NCBI GenBank assembly: GCA_963726375.1
Contig: CAVSCE010000009.1
Span: forward strand, 372,001-436,000
Reading direction: 5' to 3'
Length of the DNA: 64,000 bases
From: UTCFX2 sp963726375
GTDB taxonomy: Bacteria > Chloroflexota > Anaerolineae > Anaerolineales > UBA4823
The number at the start of each line of letters is the position of its first letter. The stretch's first letter is position 1. The position numbers and the translations under genes are program-made. Below are positions 9,461 through 19,868 of the stretch, piece after piece. The notes beneath the pieces are model-generated. The model was not told where the DNA came from. It saw only the letters and a list, made by a program, of their open reading frames with translations, and did no database searches.

Positions 9461-9587
9461 TAATTTGCTATGCTTCGAAGTGGTCTTTTTACGTTGTGTT
9501 ATACTGTTTTTGGGGGTAATAAAATGGATCGCATATTTTTGCTGGCTGTAACTTCGTGCCTGTCGTAAATACAAGGAGAGCCCGGTA

Positions 9588-11230
9588 GTGAACCCAAGGA
9601 AAACAATCGTTGCTGGTGCGCTGGGTGAATGCGTCCATGTCGCAGGTGTGTTGAATTTTCTGCGGTTGGCTGAAAACGCCGGATGGCGGACGGTTTTTCT
9701 TGGTCCAGCAGTCAGCATCCAGGCAGTTGTTGATGCTGCGGTGAGGGAGAAGGCGGATCTTGTTGGCGTTTCCTATCGCCTGACAGCTGAGACAGGCGAG
9801 CGGCTCCTGGCTGATTTCGCCGAGCAGGCCGCGCAGCTCCATGAAACAGGAACGCGGTTTGCTTTCGGTGGGACACCGCCTGTGGCTGAAAGGGTAAAAC
9901 AACTTCATTTCTTTGAGCAGGTTTTTGACGGGTCGGATCCAATCGATTGGATCAACGCGTACCTGAAAGGGGTCTCAGTTAAACCGGATGAGGAAACAAC
10001 CTTTCCGCAAAATCTGGTAGACCGGATCCATTGGAAGGAACCGTATCCCCTTCTACGCCATCATTATGGCAGGCCGACCATGGCTGAGACTATCGAAGGA
10101 GTCCGGAACATCGCCGCAGCAAAGATCATTGATGTAATTTCACTTGGCGTGGACCAGGATGCCCAGGAGAATTTCTTCCACCCTGAACGTCAGGACCGCC
10201 GCAGGACAGGTGCCGGGGGTGTGCCAGTTCGCTCAGCCGAGGATTATCGGGAGCTCTTTCAGGCCAGCCGAACCGGGAATTTCCCGCTGTTGCGGACTTA
10301 TTCGGGTACGGACGATTTTTTACGCCTGGCGCAGATGTACGTCGAGACGATCGGAAACGCCTGGTGTGCAGTCCCTCTGTTTTGGTTCAACCGAATGGAC
10401 GGACGCGGTCCTTGGGATTTGGAAGGATCGATCCGGGAGCACCAAAAACTCATGGAATGGTATGGGCAAAGGTCAATTCCTGTTGAACTCAACGAACCAC
10501 ACCATTGGGGGATGCGTGACGCTTCCGATGTGGTTTTCATTGTTTCAGCATTCCTCTCGGCGTATAACGCAAAGAAGTTTGGCGTAAAAGATTACATCGC
10601 TCAGCTTATGTTTAACAGCCCGCCGGGGACATCCGACGCGATGGATCTGGCAAAGATGATGGCTGTGACAGACATCATCGCGCCGCTTGCCGAGAAAGGC
10701 TTTCGGATCTGGAAACAGACCCGAACCGGGCTGCTCAGCTACCCGCTTGAACCTGCTGCGGCACACGCCCACCTTGCAGCAAGCGTCTACCTTCAAATGT
10801 CGATCCAGCCGCAGATTATTCATGTCGTAGGATTTTCTGAAGCGGATCACGCTGCCACAGCCGAAGAGGTTATTGAATCCGGCCGGATCGCGCAGCACGT
10901 AATTGAGAATGCGCTCCGCGGTCAGCCGGATATGACAGCGGACCCAAAAATTCAAAAAAGAAGATCCTGGCTGATTTCAGAGGCGGAGAGAACGCTTGAA
11001 GCGATTCGAAACCTGACCGGACAGGACGTCGATGACCCGCTCACCGATCCGACGACGCTTGCAAAAGCAGTAACATCTGGGATCCTGGATGCACCGCAGC
11101 TTCGCAGCAACCCTTATGCAGCTGGCACGGCCAGGACATTGATTGTTGAAGGTGGATGCGAGGCGGTTGACGATTCGGGTCAATTGTTGAACGAAGAAGA
11201 AAGACTCAAGCATTTAAAAAGGAAAAATGA
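9588..11230 (+). CDS. Cobalamin-binding domain protein with mutase-like barrel
   Basis: About 547 aa from GTG at 9588, with AAGGAG 12 nt upstream. Residues ~1-115 look like a B12-binding Rossmann domain: IVAGALGECVHVAGVLNF at strand 1, LVGVSYRLT where SxL occurs, and FAFGGTPP at the GG position. The lower-ligand His is present, but the Asp two residues before it in DxHxxG is Cys. The remainder has GNAWCAVPLFWFNRMDGRG, PVELNEPHHWGMRDASD and MFNSPPGTSDAMDLAKMMA, similar in style to the catalytic barrel of glutamate-mutase-like enzymes. The track frame overruns the next gene. One missing A in the A5 run at 11223 would restore a TGA at 11228-11230 that overlaps the next ATG in the classic ATGA manner. 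The function is unknown; a B12-dependent mutase is an inference. Confidence 0.72.
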
Positions 11231-12345
11231 TGGCTCAAAAAACTCGGTTTGCAGTCTTAGGTGCAGGTCATGGTGGCAAGGCGATGGCCGCCCACCTGGC
11301 TTTAATGGATTTCCCTGTCTGTCTCTACAATCGCACTCCGGACCATATTTCAGTTATCCGGGCGCGCGGTGGGATCGAACTCTCCAGCTATGAAGGCGGC
11401 CCGCATGGCTTTGGCAGGCTGGAAAAAATCACTTCGGACATGGGTGAAGCACTGGATGGGGCGGATGTGATCATGGTCGTTCTCCCTTCAACCGCCCACA
11501 GCGATATCGGCAAGCTGGCTGCACCCTTTTTGCAGGATGGGCAGATTGTTGTGCTTAATCCTGGCAGAACATGCGGCGCGATCGAATTCTATCAGGTCCT
11601 TAAACAAAACAAGTGTGCAAAAAAAGTGATTATCGCCGAGGCAGAGACGCTGATCTACGCAAGCCGCTCGGATGGCCCGGCGCTTGCCCGGATCTTCCGG
11701 ATCAAAGAGTCTGTCCCTGTCGCTGCGCTTCCTTCAAAATGCACTCCAGAGGTTTTAGAGGCGCTCGCACCGGCTTTTCCGCAATTCATCGACGGGGTCA
11801 GCGTGCTGCATACCGGCTTGAACAATATGGGAGCGATCTTTCACCCGGCGTTGACCCTGCTTAATGCAGGCCGGATCGAATCGGTCGATGAATTTCAATT
11901 CTACATTGAAGGGGTAACACCGTCCGTCGCTCGAGTGCTTGAAGTGCTTGACCGAGAAAGGGTGACTGTCGCTGCTGCGCTCGGCATCCGCGCCCGAACA
12001 GCAATGGAGTGGCTAAAGATGGCATATGATGCAGATGGTTCTGATCTGAATGAGGCGATCCACAACCAATCCGGTTATTATGGAATCCAGGCGCCCCTGA
12101 CGTTGAATCACCGCTATATCACCGAAGATGTCCCTATGAGCCTCGTCCCGATTGCCTCGCTAGGAGACCGGTACGGCGTATCGGTGCGCGGGATTGACAG
12201 TATCATCCGGCTGGCTTGCATCATACACCGGACGGATTACTACCGGCGCGGCCGGACTGTGGAGAAACTTGGGCTACAGGAATGGTCAGTCAGTGAATTT
12301 ACTCACTTTGTCAAGGAAGGAGAAGAGCTTGCTTTGTGTGGATAG
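11227..12345 (+). CDS. NAD(P)-dependent octopine/nopaline (opine) dehydrogenase family protein
   Basis: A 372-aa intact protein. The N-terminal dinucleotide fold starts FAVLGAGHGGKAMAAHLA (GxGxxG). Blocks VIMVVLPSTAHSD, LNPGRTCGAIEF and the C-terminal domain with HTGLNNMGAIFHPALTLLN match the opine dehydrogenase family, in which that His sits in the active site. Family enzymes reductively condense an amino acid with a 2-oxoacid or run in reverse. Here the gene is translationally coupled to the B12-binding protein, so its substrate may be that protein's product. No terminator or promoter separates the two. Confidence 0.85.
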   Translation: MMAQKTRFAVLGAGHGGKAMAAHLALMDFPVCLYNRTPDHISVIRARGGIELSSYEGGPHGFGRLEKITSDMGEALDGADVIMVVLPSTAHSDIGKLAAPFLQDGQIVVLNPGRTCGAIEFYQVLKQNKCAKKVIIAEAETLIYASRSDGPALARIFRIKESVPVAALPSKCTPEVLEALAPAFPQFIDGVSVLHTGLNNMGAIFHPALTLLNAGRIESVDEFQFYIEGVTPSVARVLEVLDRERVTVAAALGIRARTAMEWLKMAYDADGSDLNEAIHNQSGYYGIQAPLTLNHRYITEDVPMSLVPIASLGDRYGVSVRGIDSIIRLACIIHRTDYYRRGRTVEKLGLQEWSVSEFTHFVKEGEELALCG

Positions 12346-12437
12346 AGTCCGAAAAGCCGAAGTGGATAAAAACTGTTGGAAATTCTTAACCGATGGTAAA
12401 ATGCAGATTACTCTTCCCTGAATAGGCATGATTATTT

Positions 12438-13369
12438 ATGAGAATCGCAAATAACATAATTGACTTGATTGGAAATACCCCGTTGGTCAGGCTGAACAGG
12501 ATAACCGCAGGTGCGGGGGCGGATGTGGTCGCCAAGCTGGAATATTTTAACCCGGGTCACAGCGTCAAAGATAGGATCGGCGCATCGATGGTCCAGGCCG
12601 CTGAGGCAGCCGGATTGATTGGACCAGCCACGACGATTGTAGAACCAACAAGCGGGAATACCGGGATTGCCCTGGCGATGGTCTGTGCCGCGCTGGGTAT
12701 CCATTGACCCTGACCATGCCCGAGACCATGAGCCGCGAGCGGCGGATTTTGCTCCGGGCTTACGGGGCAAATTTGATATTAACTCCGGGCGCAGAAGGGA
12801 TGAACGGCGCGATACGCAAGGCTGAGGAAATGGCTGCTGAAGATCCAAACTGCCTGCTCCTGCAGCAGTTCAAGAATCCAGCCAACCCTGAGATCCACCG
12901 CCGCACTACTGCCGAAGAAATCTGGCGCGATACCGACGGAAAAGTGGACGTGCTTGTTGCAGGGATCGGCACCGGTGGGACAATAACCGGGGTCGGCGAA
13001 GTTTTGAAGGACCTCAAACCTTCAATTCAGATTGTCGCGGTTGAACCCTTCGATTCGCCAGTCCTTTCCGGCGGTCAGCGCGGACCGCATCCAATTCAGG
13101 GGATCGGAGCAGGTTTCGTGCCTGAAATCTTGAATACTTCGATTTATGATGAGGTCATCAAAGTTCGGGGCAGTGACGCCTTTGCTTATGCTCGTCGGAT
13201 GGCGCAGGAAGAGGGGTTGCTGGTGGGGATTTCATCCGGTGCAGCGACCTGGGCTGCCCTCCAGGTTGCAGACCGCAAAGAAAACCAGGGTAAACTTATC
13301 GTAGTGATCATCCCATCCTACGGGGAACGCTACTTGAGCACGCCGTTGTTTGCAGATCTTGCGGATTGA
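12438..13369 (+). CDS. cysK: Cysteine synthase (O-acetylserine sulfhydrylase), frameshifted
   Basis: PLP enzyme making cysteine from O-acetylserine and sulfide. The N-terminal frame carries IDLIGNTPLVRLN, the PLP-lysine segment FNPGHSVKDRIG, and EPTSGNTGIALA. A break at ~12702 changes the frame, then LTMPETMSRERRILLRAYG, GIGTGGTITGVG and GISSGAATWAA follow. The sum is ~310 aa, normal for CysK. A single missing base around GCGCTGGGTATCC explains the break, since no residue of the conserved core is lost. It is followed 21 nt later by cysE, forming the two-step cysteine pathway from serine. Confidence 0.95.
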
Positions 13370-13390
13370 GTACCATTAGACAGGTGGGTC

Positions 13391-14114
13391 ATGTTAGCAA
13401 AGGCAGTTCGAATCATCCGGAGTGATCTGCATTCAGTCTTCGAGCGCGATCCAGCTGCGAGAAATACTTTAGAAATTTTGTTATGCTATCCCGGACTGCA
13501 TGCGGTCTGGGGTCATCGCTTCGCGCACTGGCTGTGGAAGAAAAACCTCAAGCTGATCGCCCGCTGGATTTCCCAAATTATGCGAGCTTTAACCGGGATC
13601 GAGATTCATCCTGGAGCTAAGATCGGGTCGGAGTTCTTCATCGATCATGGGATGGGTGTCGTGATCGGCGAGACCGCCGAAATTGGTGATTATGTTACTC
13701 TATATCACGGTGTGACTTTAGGTGGGGTGAGCATGCAGAAGGGTAAACGTCATCCCACACTGGAAGATTATGTTGTTGTTGGGGCAGGCGCGAAGATCCT
13801 TGGAGCGATTACTGTCGGCGAGTGCAGCCGGATTGGCGCAAATGCAGTGGTCGTCAGGAATGTGCCGCCAGAACTCGGTTGTCGTCGGTGTCCCTGGTCA
13901 GGTAGTGATGCGAAGCCAGCCGAGGGACGACTCGACTCAGCCAGATCTAGATCATAACCGTCTCCCAGACGCGATTGGCGAATCATTGGCGTTGTTAATG
14001 GAGCATGTGAAGCAATTAGAAGAGAAGATAGAAGGCCATTCTAATAATGTCCATGCTGCACCCTTCCATATTCCAGATCATGGGGTCTGGCATGGGGAAG
14101 ATTTCTCGATTTAG
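13391..14114 (+). CDS. cysE: Serine O-acetyltransferase, frameshifted near the C-terminus
   Basis: Makes O-acetyl-L-serine from serine and acetyl-CoA for CysK. The N-terminal helical part has LLCYPGLHAVWGHRFAHWLW. The left-handed hexapeptide repeat region follows with GAKIGSEFFIDHGMGVVIGE and LYHGVTLGG, holding the catalytic His. At ~13866 the frame shifts and continues as NSVVVGVPGQVV, then a long acidic tail ending at 14114. ~240 aa in total. The tail carries a helical MEHVKQLEEKIEG segment and a His-rich end. Immediately downstream of cysK, apparently cotranscribed. Confidence 0.93.
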
Positions 14115-14176
14115 ATTATAATCGCAGCAAGATATTCGATTTAGGTTTTTATATTTGGTCCTTGTCGGGAGATCAG

Positions 14177-14931
14177 TTGGACAAGAGACGTTTGTGCTTG
14201 TTTATTTTTATCGTCTCCCTTGGCCTTTTGTCTTGGGGATGCAACCGTCCGGTACCGGCAACCGCGACCTCTGAGATAGATCCTCCTCGACGATAGAGCC
14301 ACTCTTACTGACGCGCACAAGCATCGCGGAACGGATCCAGGCGACTTTATCGGCGGTTCCAATACGGGCGGAGACAGCAGTTGCAGCCACGCCTTCACCT
14401 TCGGGCTTTCCTCAGATCACCCAGGTTTCGCCGGAACCTGGACATCCAACTCTTGCGCCTGAGCTTTCACCAACAGAGCATCCGGTTGTGCTGGAGACGG
14501 TCGTTCTACCATCAGCGATCCCAGTTATTCCGACTGTCCCATCTGGAGGATCAGCGACCGATATTTCTGGACCATCCAGCGCTGCTATTCCCGAGATCCC
14601 GGATGTTGTTTTCTTGCATCGTGGAGAGTTTCCTTTTTGCCTGGCGCGCCGGTATAACATAGATCCAAACCAGATTCTCTGGCTGAATGGATTTTTCCCT
14701 GGACAAATATACTTCGCTGGTCAACCAGTTCATCTCCCTCGCAATCCGCATCCGTTTCCGGGGGATCGAAGGCTGCGTCCGCATCCGAATTCACATATCG
14801 TGCAGCCTGGCGAGACGATCTATCGAATTGCCTGTTATTATGGCGATATTGATCCAGCCTACCTGGCAGAGCTCAATGGCCTCTCACCAGACAGCTGGCT
14901 CTATCCGGGTCAAGTATTGATCCTTCCGTAA
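14177..14931 (+). CDS. Lipoprotein with two LysM domains, frameshifted
   Basis: The reading begins with TTG at 14177 after CGGGAG. The N-terminus KRRLCLFIFIVSLGLLSWGC is a lipoprotein signal peptide with the lipobox ending in Cys. A break at ~14270 moves to the frame that runs to 14931. A Pro/Thr-rich linker of ~100 residues follows, then two LysM-like repeats: FLHRGEFPFCLARRYNIDPNQ and HIVQPGETIYRIACYYGD, each followed by a LNG...YPGQ type end. LysM modules bind N-acetylglucosamine-containing polymers such as peptidoglycan. Probably a surface-anchored wall-binding protein. A terminator lies 65 nt downstream. Confidence 0.75.
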
Positions 14932-14995
14932 ATCTCTTATGTGGCGAAAAAATACTTGCTAAAGCAGGTATCAGTTAAAGTAAATAGAAAATCCA

Positions 14996-15025
14996 GCCTC
15001 CCCCTACCGGCGGAGGCGCTTTTTT
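14996..15025 (+). terminator. Rho-independent terminator after the LysM gene
   Basis: GCCTCC (14996-15001) and GGAGGC (15012-15017) form a hairpin, followed by GCTTTTTT. It overlaps the last codons of the convergent VWA gene, whose stop is at 15004. Confidence 0.7.
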
Positions 15026-17937
15026 GCAGCTTTAAGCCGGTTTAAAGTTTCATCTTCTCCGCTCGGGAGATGATCGGGTTCTATCAAGGACTCTCTGGAT
15101 TCGTCTGGGTTGACGGATTTTGAAGGAATATTTCCGACTGATTTGTTCAGCGGATTCGGTTCAGACGAAAACGAATGATCCTGGCGGTCGATGTGATGTC
15201 GTGCGCGCTGGCGTGCTTCGAACAGACCTTCTAATAGCCTGGGGCGTGGCTCGAGATCCCTGGTTGTAGAGCGATGCCGTCTCGATTGGACCCATGCAGC
15301 TGCCTTCGAAAGATCTTTTTTCCGAACGCTCAATCGGCGCAGCGCGACATCAAGCGGGAAGAGCAGCGCGGCTAGGACGAGTAGGGGCAGCCAGATTTGT
15401 GTCGCGCTTGGGATTGAATCCAGGTTGTGGGCAAAAATGATAGCAGGATCTTCTGGATTTATTTCACCTCCACCCGTCGAACCAGCAAGTCGGCTTAGAA
15501 AGCTGAAATCCACACCGCTGGTCTTGTATTCAGGCGAAAATGGCACCACCAATCCTGTAGTCGATTGACCCAGCGACTGGTCGCCGTCATTTACTCCAAC
15601 ACGCAGCAGGTAAACCCCTGGGGAGGATGCGTCTGCAGATGCTTGATATTGACCGGCGCCGATTTGCTTCATTGATATTTCACGGACTTCAAGGCTTGGG
15701 TCGATCAGTGTCACCATACCGGTAAGCGAATTATAAGGGCTGCCGTCTTTATGTGCGGCACGCATCGAGATGATTGCCTGATTTTCCTGATGAGATGCCT
15801 GGATTTCGAGCCCCTCAGCACGCGGCGACGGAAGCGTCCAGCTGACTAGCTGGGCCGCAAATGGGGCAAAGCCGTCCCATTCCAACCATTCGATCGCCCA
15901 TTGACCCCTGAAATCTGAAGTCCACACTGCGGTGCGACCCAAGCCGTGCTGCCAGGAAGCAAGCAGTGGATCGCCTTTCGGAGTGATCAGGTCCAGGCGA
16001 GCGGTTTTCTTTGCCGAGACGCCGTTGTATCCCAGCAGGGGGGGGAGTCCACCTGCGTCAATGCCTCGAAGAATTGGACTTGGTGAGGCTGAAATAGGAT
16101 AGAAAGCTTCTTCAACGATGTATTTACCAACGGATTTCATCGTCTCTTTTAAAAAGATCTCTGGGACCTCCTGGATGTTCGTGGCAGGGTAAAATTCACC
16201 TCCTCCCAGCGAAGCCAGCGCGTGCAAGTACTCGGCTGAACCTTCCCCTGCGGCTACGATGCTGAAAGTGATCCCCTGCGAAGCCATCTCTTGAGCAAGA
16301 TTGTTAAGTTCGCCAGTTCGCACCCAGCCGTCGGTCATCAAAATGATGTGTTTGCGCCTGGCCTGTACATCCTGCAGGGCTAGATAAGCTTCTTTAACTC
16401 CGGCCTCAAGGTTGGTACCGCCTTCAGCCTGGATCGCGCTGATCGAACGTTCAAGCGAGAGTGGATCAGGCAGCTGCGCCAGTTCAACAGCCCAGCGTGG
16501 TTGAGAATCAAATGCGACAACGCCCAGATAATCATCCTTCCCAATCGCGCTGGCGGCACGCATTACAGCTTCTTTGGCGATGTCTACTTTTGGCTGCCCG
16601 CTTTGATTGGGCGTGTACGTCTGGTTCAGGTCCGGGTTGTCGCAGTGGCAGCGTCCCATGCTCCCCGACTTGTCGACTGCCAGGACCAATGCGAGGTTCG
16701 ATTGAATGGTCTTATCCCGAACATCCATATCCACAGGAAGGATTTCTTCCAACGGCGTGCGAAGGTACCCGCCGGATCCAAATGATCCTGGACCGCCGAC
16801 CATTACCAGGCCTTTCCCAAGATCACGCACGTAAACCTGCAAGATGTCCATCACGCCAGTTGGGAGTGCAGCAGCGGGGACATTAACCAACACGACTCCT
16901 TCATAATTTACCAGCTCATTCAGTGATGATGGCATCTCAGCTGGTGTGCTCAGGGAAACGTTCATCGAAGCAGCCTGGAGCGCTTCTGCAAAATTCCGGC
17001 CGTCTCCAGGTCCTCCTTCAACTACCAGGATGGATGGAGGTCCCTGGACAATTGTGTATGCACTTGCTGAATTATTTTGAAGGCGAGTGTCCGCGGCTGG
17101 GATTACCTGAACATGAAAACGGCGAAACAAGCCGACGTCATCAAGCTGGCTCGTCGCAGCATTCATCGGGATGGTCACCCGATTTGAACCTGGCAGCAGC
17201 CGGATCTCGATGGATTTAACCAACGCCCCTTCCTCGAAGACGCGCAGGGTTGCTTCGAGCGCGGCAGAGCTTTCGATTACAACTTTAAGATCGAAATCTT
17301 GTCCAAGCCTGACTTCGTTGGGAGCATGGAATGAATCGATCCAGACTTCGGCGCCTGAAGGCGCGCTGCCAAGTGGAATGTAGCTGAGCTCGATCCCAGC
17401 TGCAGCGGCAAGCTCAGCCTGGTCGATTGCCTGGCCAAGGTTCTCACGCCCGTCGGAAAGCAGCACAATTCGACGGGCACCCTCGCCCGGGAAAATTGCC
17501 TGGGCAATTTGAAGCGCGCCAGCGATATTGGTGTGTTCGGATACCGGTATGGAAGTGATTTCTGCGAGAATCGGATCGTCTGAGCTCAGCCTCTCAACCA
17601 GCGCTTCTTCACCAAAGACGATCAAGGCAGCCTGGTCACCTTCTGGTTTATTGCTTATCGCTTCACGAAGGATTGCCTCTCCTTTCTGGCGCTGTTCAGG
17701 AGATACGCTATCGGAGGCGTCCAGGACGAAAACTGTTGTGAGCAGATCAGAACGAATATTCAGCTGGGCTCCGGCAAGCGATAGGATTAATGCCAGAAAT
17801 ATCAGCATCCGTATCGCCAGGCTTGAATAGAAACGACCAGGATTTCGACGAAGCGGGCTAGCAAGGGCAATCGCTGCCAGGAACGGCAGGATCAGACTGA
17901 TCCAAAGGTAATCGGGGTAATAGAACGATAGGCTCAT
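15004..17937 (-). CDS. Large membrane protein with two VWA domains around a class I amidotransferase-like domain
   Basis: 977 aa, intact. Two membrane segments lie near the N-terminus (YLWISLILPFLAAIALA and MLIFLALILSLAGAQ), followed by a VWA domain with MIDAS-like VLDASDSVSPEQ. After a beta-rich stretch comes a Rossmann/GATase-like region (ILVVEGGPGDGRN, VMVGGPGSFGSGGY), then a second VWA domain with a perfect MIDAS VDKSGSMG and LMTDGWVRTG. A third TM segment (IWLPLLVLAALLFPL) precedes a charged cytoplasmic tail of ~110 residues. It is the last gene of the MoxR cluster and overlaps its upstream neighbour by 4 nt. VWA proteins in such clusters are thought to be metal-dependent adhesion or complex-assembly factors. 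Exact role unknown. Confidence 0.82.
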   Translation of the reverse strand: MSLSFYYPDYLWISLILPFLAAIALASPLRRNPGRFYSSLAIRMLIFLALILSLAGAQLNIRSDLLTTVFVLDASDSVSPEQRQKGEAILREAISNKPEGDQAALIVFGEEALVERLSSDDPILAEITSIPVSEHTNIAGALQIAQAIFPGEGARRIVLLSDGRENLGQAIDQAELAAAAGIELSYIPLGSAPSGAEVWIDSFHAPNEVRLGQDFDLKVVIESSAALEATLRVFEEGALVKSIEIRLLPGSNRVTIPMNAATSQLDDVGLFRRFHVQVIPAADTRLQNNSASAYTIVQGPPSILVVEGGPGDGRNFAEALQAASMNVSLSTPAEMPSSLNELVNYEGVVLVNVPAAALPTGVMDILQVYVRDLGKGLVMVGGPGSFGSGGYLRTPLEEILPVDMDVRDKTIQSNLALVLAVDKSGSMGRCHCDNPDLNQTYTPNQSGQPKVDIAKEAVMRAASAIGKDDYLGVVAFDSQPRWAVELAQLPDPLSLERSISAIQAEGGTNLEAGVKEAYLALQDVQARRKHIILMTDGWVRTGELNNLAQEMASQGITFSIVAAGEGSAEYLHALASLGGGEFYPATNIQEVPEIFLKETMKSVGKYIVEEAFYPISASPSPILRGIDAGGLPPLLGYNGVSAKKTARLDLITPKGDPLLASWQHGLGRTAVWTSDFRGQWAIEWLEWDGFAPFAAQLVSWTLPSPRAEGLEIQASHQENQAIISMRAAHKDGSPYNSLTGMVTLIDPSLEVREISMKQIGAGQYQASADASSPGVYLLRVGVNDGDQSLGQSTTGLVVPFSPEYKTSGVDFSFLSRLAGSTGGGEINPEDPAIIFAHNLDSIPSATQIWLPLLVLAALLFPLDVALRRLSVRKKDLSKAAAWVQSRRHRSTTRDLEPRPRLLEGLFEARQRARHHIDRQDHSFSSEPNPLNKSVGNIPSKSVNPDESRESLIEPDHLPSGEDETLNRLKAAKKRLRR

Positions 17938-19868
17938 CGGATGGATGGTTTAGCTTTTCTGGAAGGTATCCTCAGCCTGCGAAACTGCTGGTTCAGGACA
18001 GATCTGTGGAACACCAGCCATTCCAGGATGAGCAGAAACAGTGCAGTCGCGGCGGCCAACCGCCAGTATTCCTGCCAGCCGGTTTGGGTAGTTGCACTCT
18101 TCTCATCTCCAGCAGTTTGTTTGATGGGAAGAGTGGTCTGTACGGCAATCCGCGATTCATTTGGAGAAAACGAGTTGACAGCAAAGGTGATCGATTTCTG
18201 GTTCCCGATATTTATCTGGTAAATTCCGGTTTGACCGGTATCGGCGAAAACCAGCTGTCCAGACGAGCCATCCAACTGCACTGCATTCCCATCGGGTTTC
18301 GTAACAGTGATCTTAGCAGCGATGTCCTCTTCATCAGGAAGGAGCTCGATTTTGAGCGGCTGACCAGTTGAGATCGAGGCTGGGATACCGCCTGAGCTGC
18401 CAGGAGTTAGCCAGCTGACCAGATTCGAGATCAAAATTGGAAAGGCGATCTGAAGGGGGAGATCCGATCGGGTGAGGCTGAAAGATAGCACTCCAATTCG
18501 CCGACCTTCAACTTCCCCAATGAAAATCAGAGCAGGACGAGGTCGGGGGGAGAGTGAATCCTCGACAAGTGAATTTGCCCAGTAAGGGACTGAAAGCTCG
18601 GCCGAATCCAGGATATTTACACCGGAAAAATCAATATTTTCGACCATGGGATCAGCTGGTTCGACGATAGCTGGGATGGGATTCTTAATGCGCCCAGTTA
18701 CGGTAAAAAATGCGGTGCTCTCAGGAGGAGCGATGAAAAGCAAGTTCCCTGGCGGAAGATCAGCCAATTTTGGGCTTACACCGTCATAGACAACCAGCTG
18801 TGAGGTGGGATCGACAGGTTCATCCGGTTTGACCAAAATCAGCTTAATGTTGGGCAGCAGGCTGATTGCTGTCTCGAGAAAAAGGTTCCCGCTGCCGATA
18901 ACTGTAACAGTTATAGGCTCAGAAGGTCGAGCGATCGCATAGGCGCGGTCATCAAGTACCAGGTAATCCTTGCCCGAATCGGGCGGAAGAAGGCGCGCTT
19001 CGGCAGTTTCTGTGGTGCTGATGATTCCGCTGACGACGAGAGAGCGTTCTTCGCCTGCAGGGATCTCGAGATCCGCCGCGCTGATCATGACCCCATCTGC
19101 AAAAACTGCAAGGCGTCGCGATGCTGGAGCTCCACCGTAATTTTCTGCAGTTGCATATCCAGTCAGCGAGGAGTCCTTTGGATTTTTTGAGAGTGAAAAT
19201 ACGGATATCGCTTGATTTTCTGCGCTGGATCCAACCGGGATGAAGGTTATGCTTCCAGGGAACGAAATCTGCTCCGGTAGGGTGGGACTCCCATCCGAGA
19301 GCACGATTGTATGCGTGTCCGTTTGCCGCCGGGCGATTGCAGCCGCAATTTGAAGGGCAGAGCCCAAATCAGAGCCGCCTGATCCAGGTTGAAGTTGACC
19401 GAGGGCTTGTCGGATGAGATGTCTGTTTGTGCTGAGCGAGACCAGGGTCTGAGGGCGCTCGCCGGCATTTATGATCGTAATAAGAGTATTGCTTTCAAGT
19501 CCATCAATCAGTTGAAGGGCTTGCTTCTTGGCTGTTTCGATCCTGTTCGGCAGGACGTCTGCAGCCGACATGCTGGCTGAAGTATCGAAGATGAATACTG
19601 CGGATTTGCTCGAGATGGTTCCAGAAGGTACGGATGGGCGCGCTGCGGCTATGATGAGCGCAGTCAGAAACAACAGCTGCAAGAACAAAAGCAGGTTGCG
19701 CTGCAGACGCTGCCAGGGTGCATTCGCTTGCATATCACGAACAATTTTTTTCCATAGGTAAGTGCTGGATACCGGTCTTTCATCCCTGCGAAGTTTCAGC
19801 AGATAAAGGAGCAGGATGACCGGGATCAGCGCCAACAACATGGTAGCGGCTGGGTTAAGAAACCTCAT
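17934..19868 (-). CDS. BatA-like membrane protein with VWA domain
   Basis: 644 aa from the ATG at 19868, which overlaps the stop of the DUF58 gene as ATGA. The N-terminus MRFLNPAATMLLALIPVILLL is the BatA/aerotolerance-type first membrane helix. A second helix (LLLFLQLLFLTALIIAAARP) precedes a VWA domain with FIFDTSASMSAAD (DxSxS) and IVLSDGSPT. A beta-rich extracellular region follows. One TM helix near the end (YWRLAAATALFLLILEWLVF) leaves a short basic tail. The longer ORF starting further upstream only reads the neighbour's DNA. It works with MoxR and DUF58 in chaperone-like complexes in known relatives. Confidence 0.85.
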   Translation of the reverse strand: MRFLNPAATMLLALIPVILLLYLLKLRRDERPVSSTYLWKKIVRDMQANAPWQRLQRNLLLFLQLLFLTALIIAAARPSVPSGTISSKSAVFIFDTSASMSAADVLPNRIETAKKQALQLIDGLESNTLITIINAGERPQTLVSLSTNRHLIRQALGQLQPGSGGSDLGSALQIAAAIARRQTDTHTIVLSDGSPTLPEQISFPGSITFIPVGSSAENQAISVFSLSKNPKDSSLTGYATAENYGGAPASRRLAVFADGVMISAADLEIPAGEERSLVVSGIISTTETAEARLLPPDSGKDYLVLDDRAYAIARPSEPITVTVIGSGNLFLETAISLLPNIKLILVKPDEPVDPTSQLVVYDGVSPKLADLPPGNLLFIAPPESTAFFTVTGRIKNPIPAIVEPADPMVENIDFSGVNILDSAELSVPYWANSLVEDSLSPRPRPALIFIGEVEGRRIGVLSFSLTRSDLPLQIAFPILISNLVSWLTPGSSGGIPASISTGQPLKIELLPDEEDIAAKITVTKPDGNAVQLDGSSGQLVFADTGQTGIYQINIGNQKSITFAVNSFSPNESRIAVQTTLPIKQTAGDEKSATTQTGWQEYWRLAAATALFLLILEWLVFHRSVLNQQFRRLRIPSRKAKPSIR

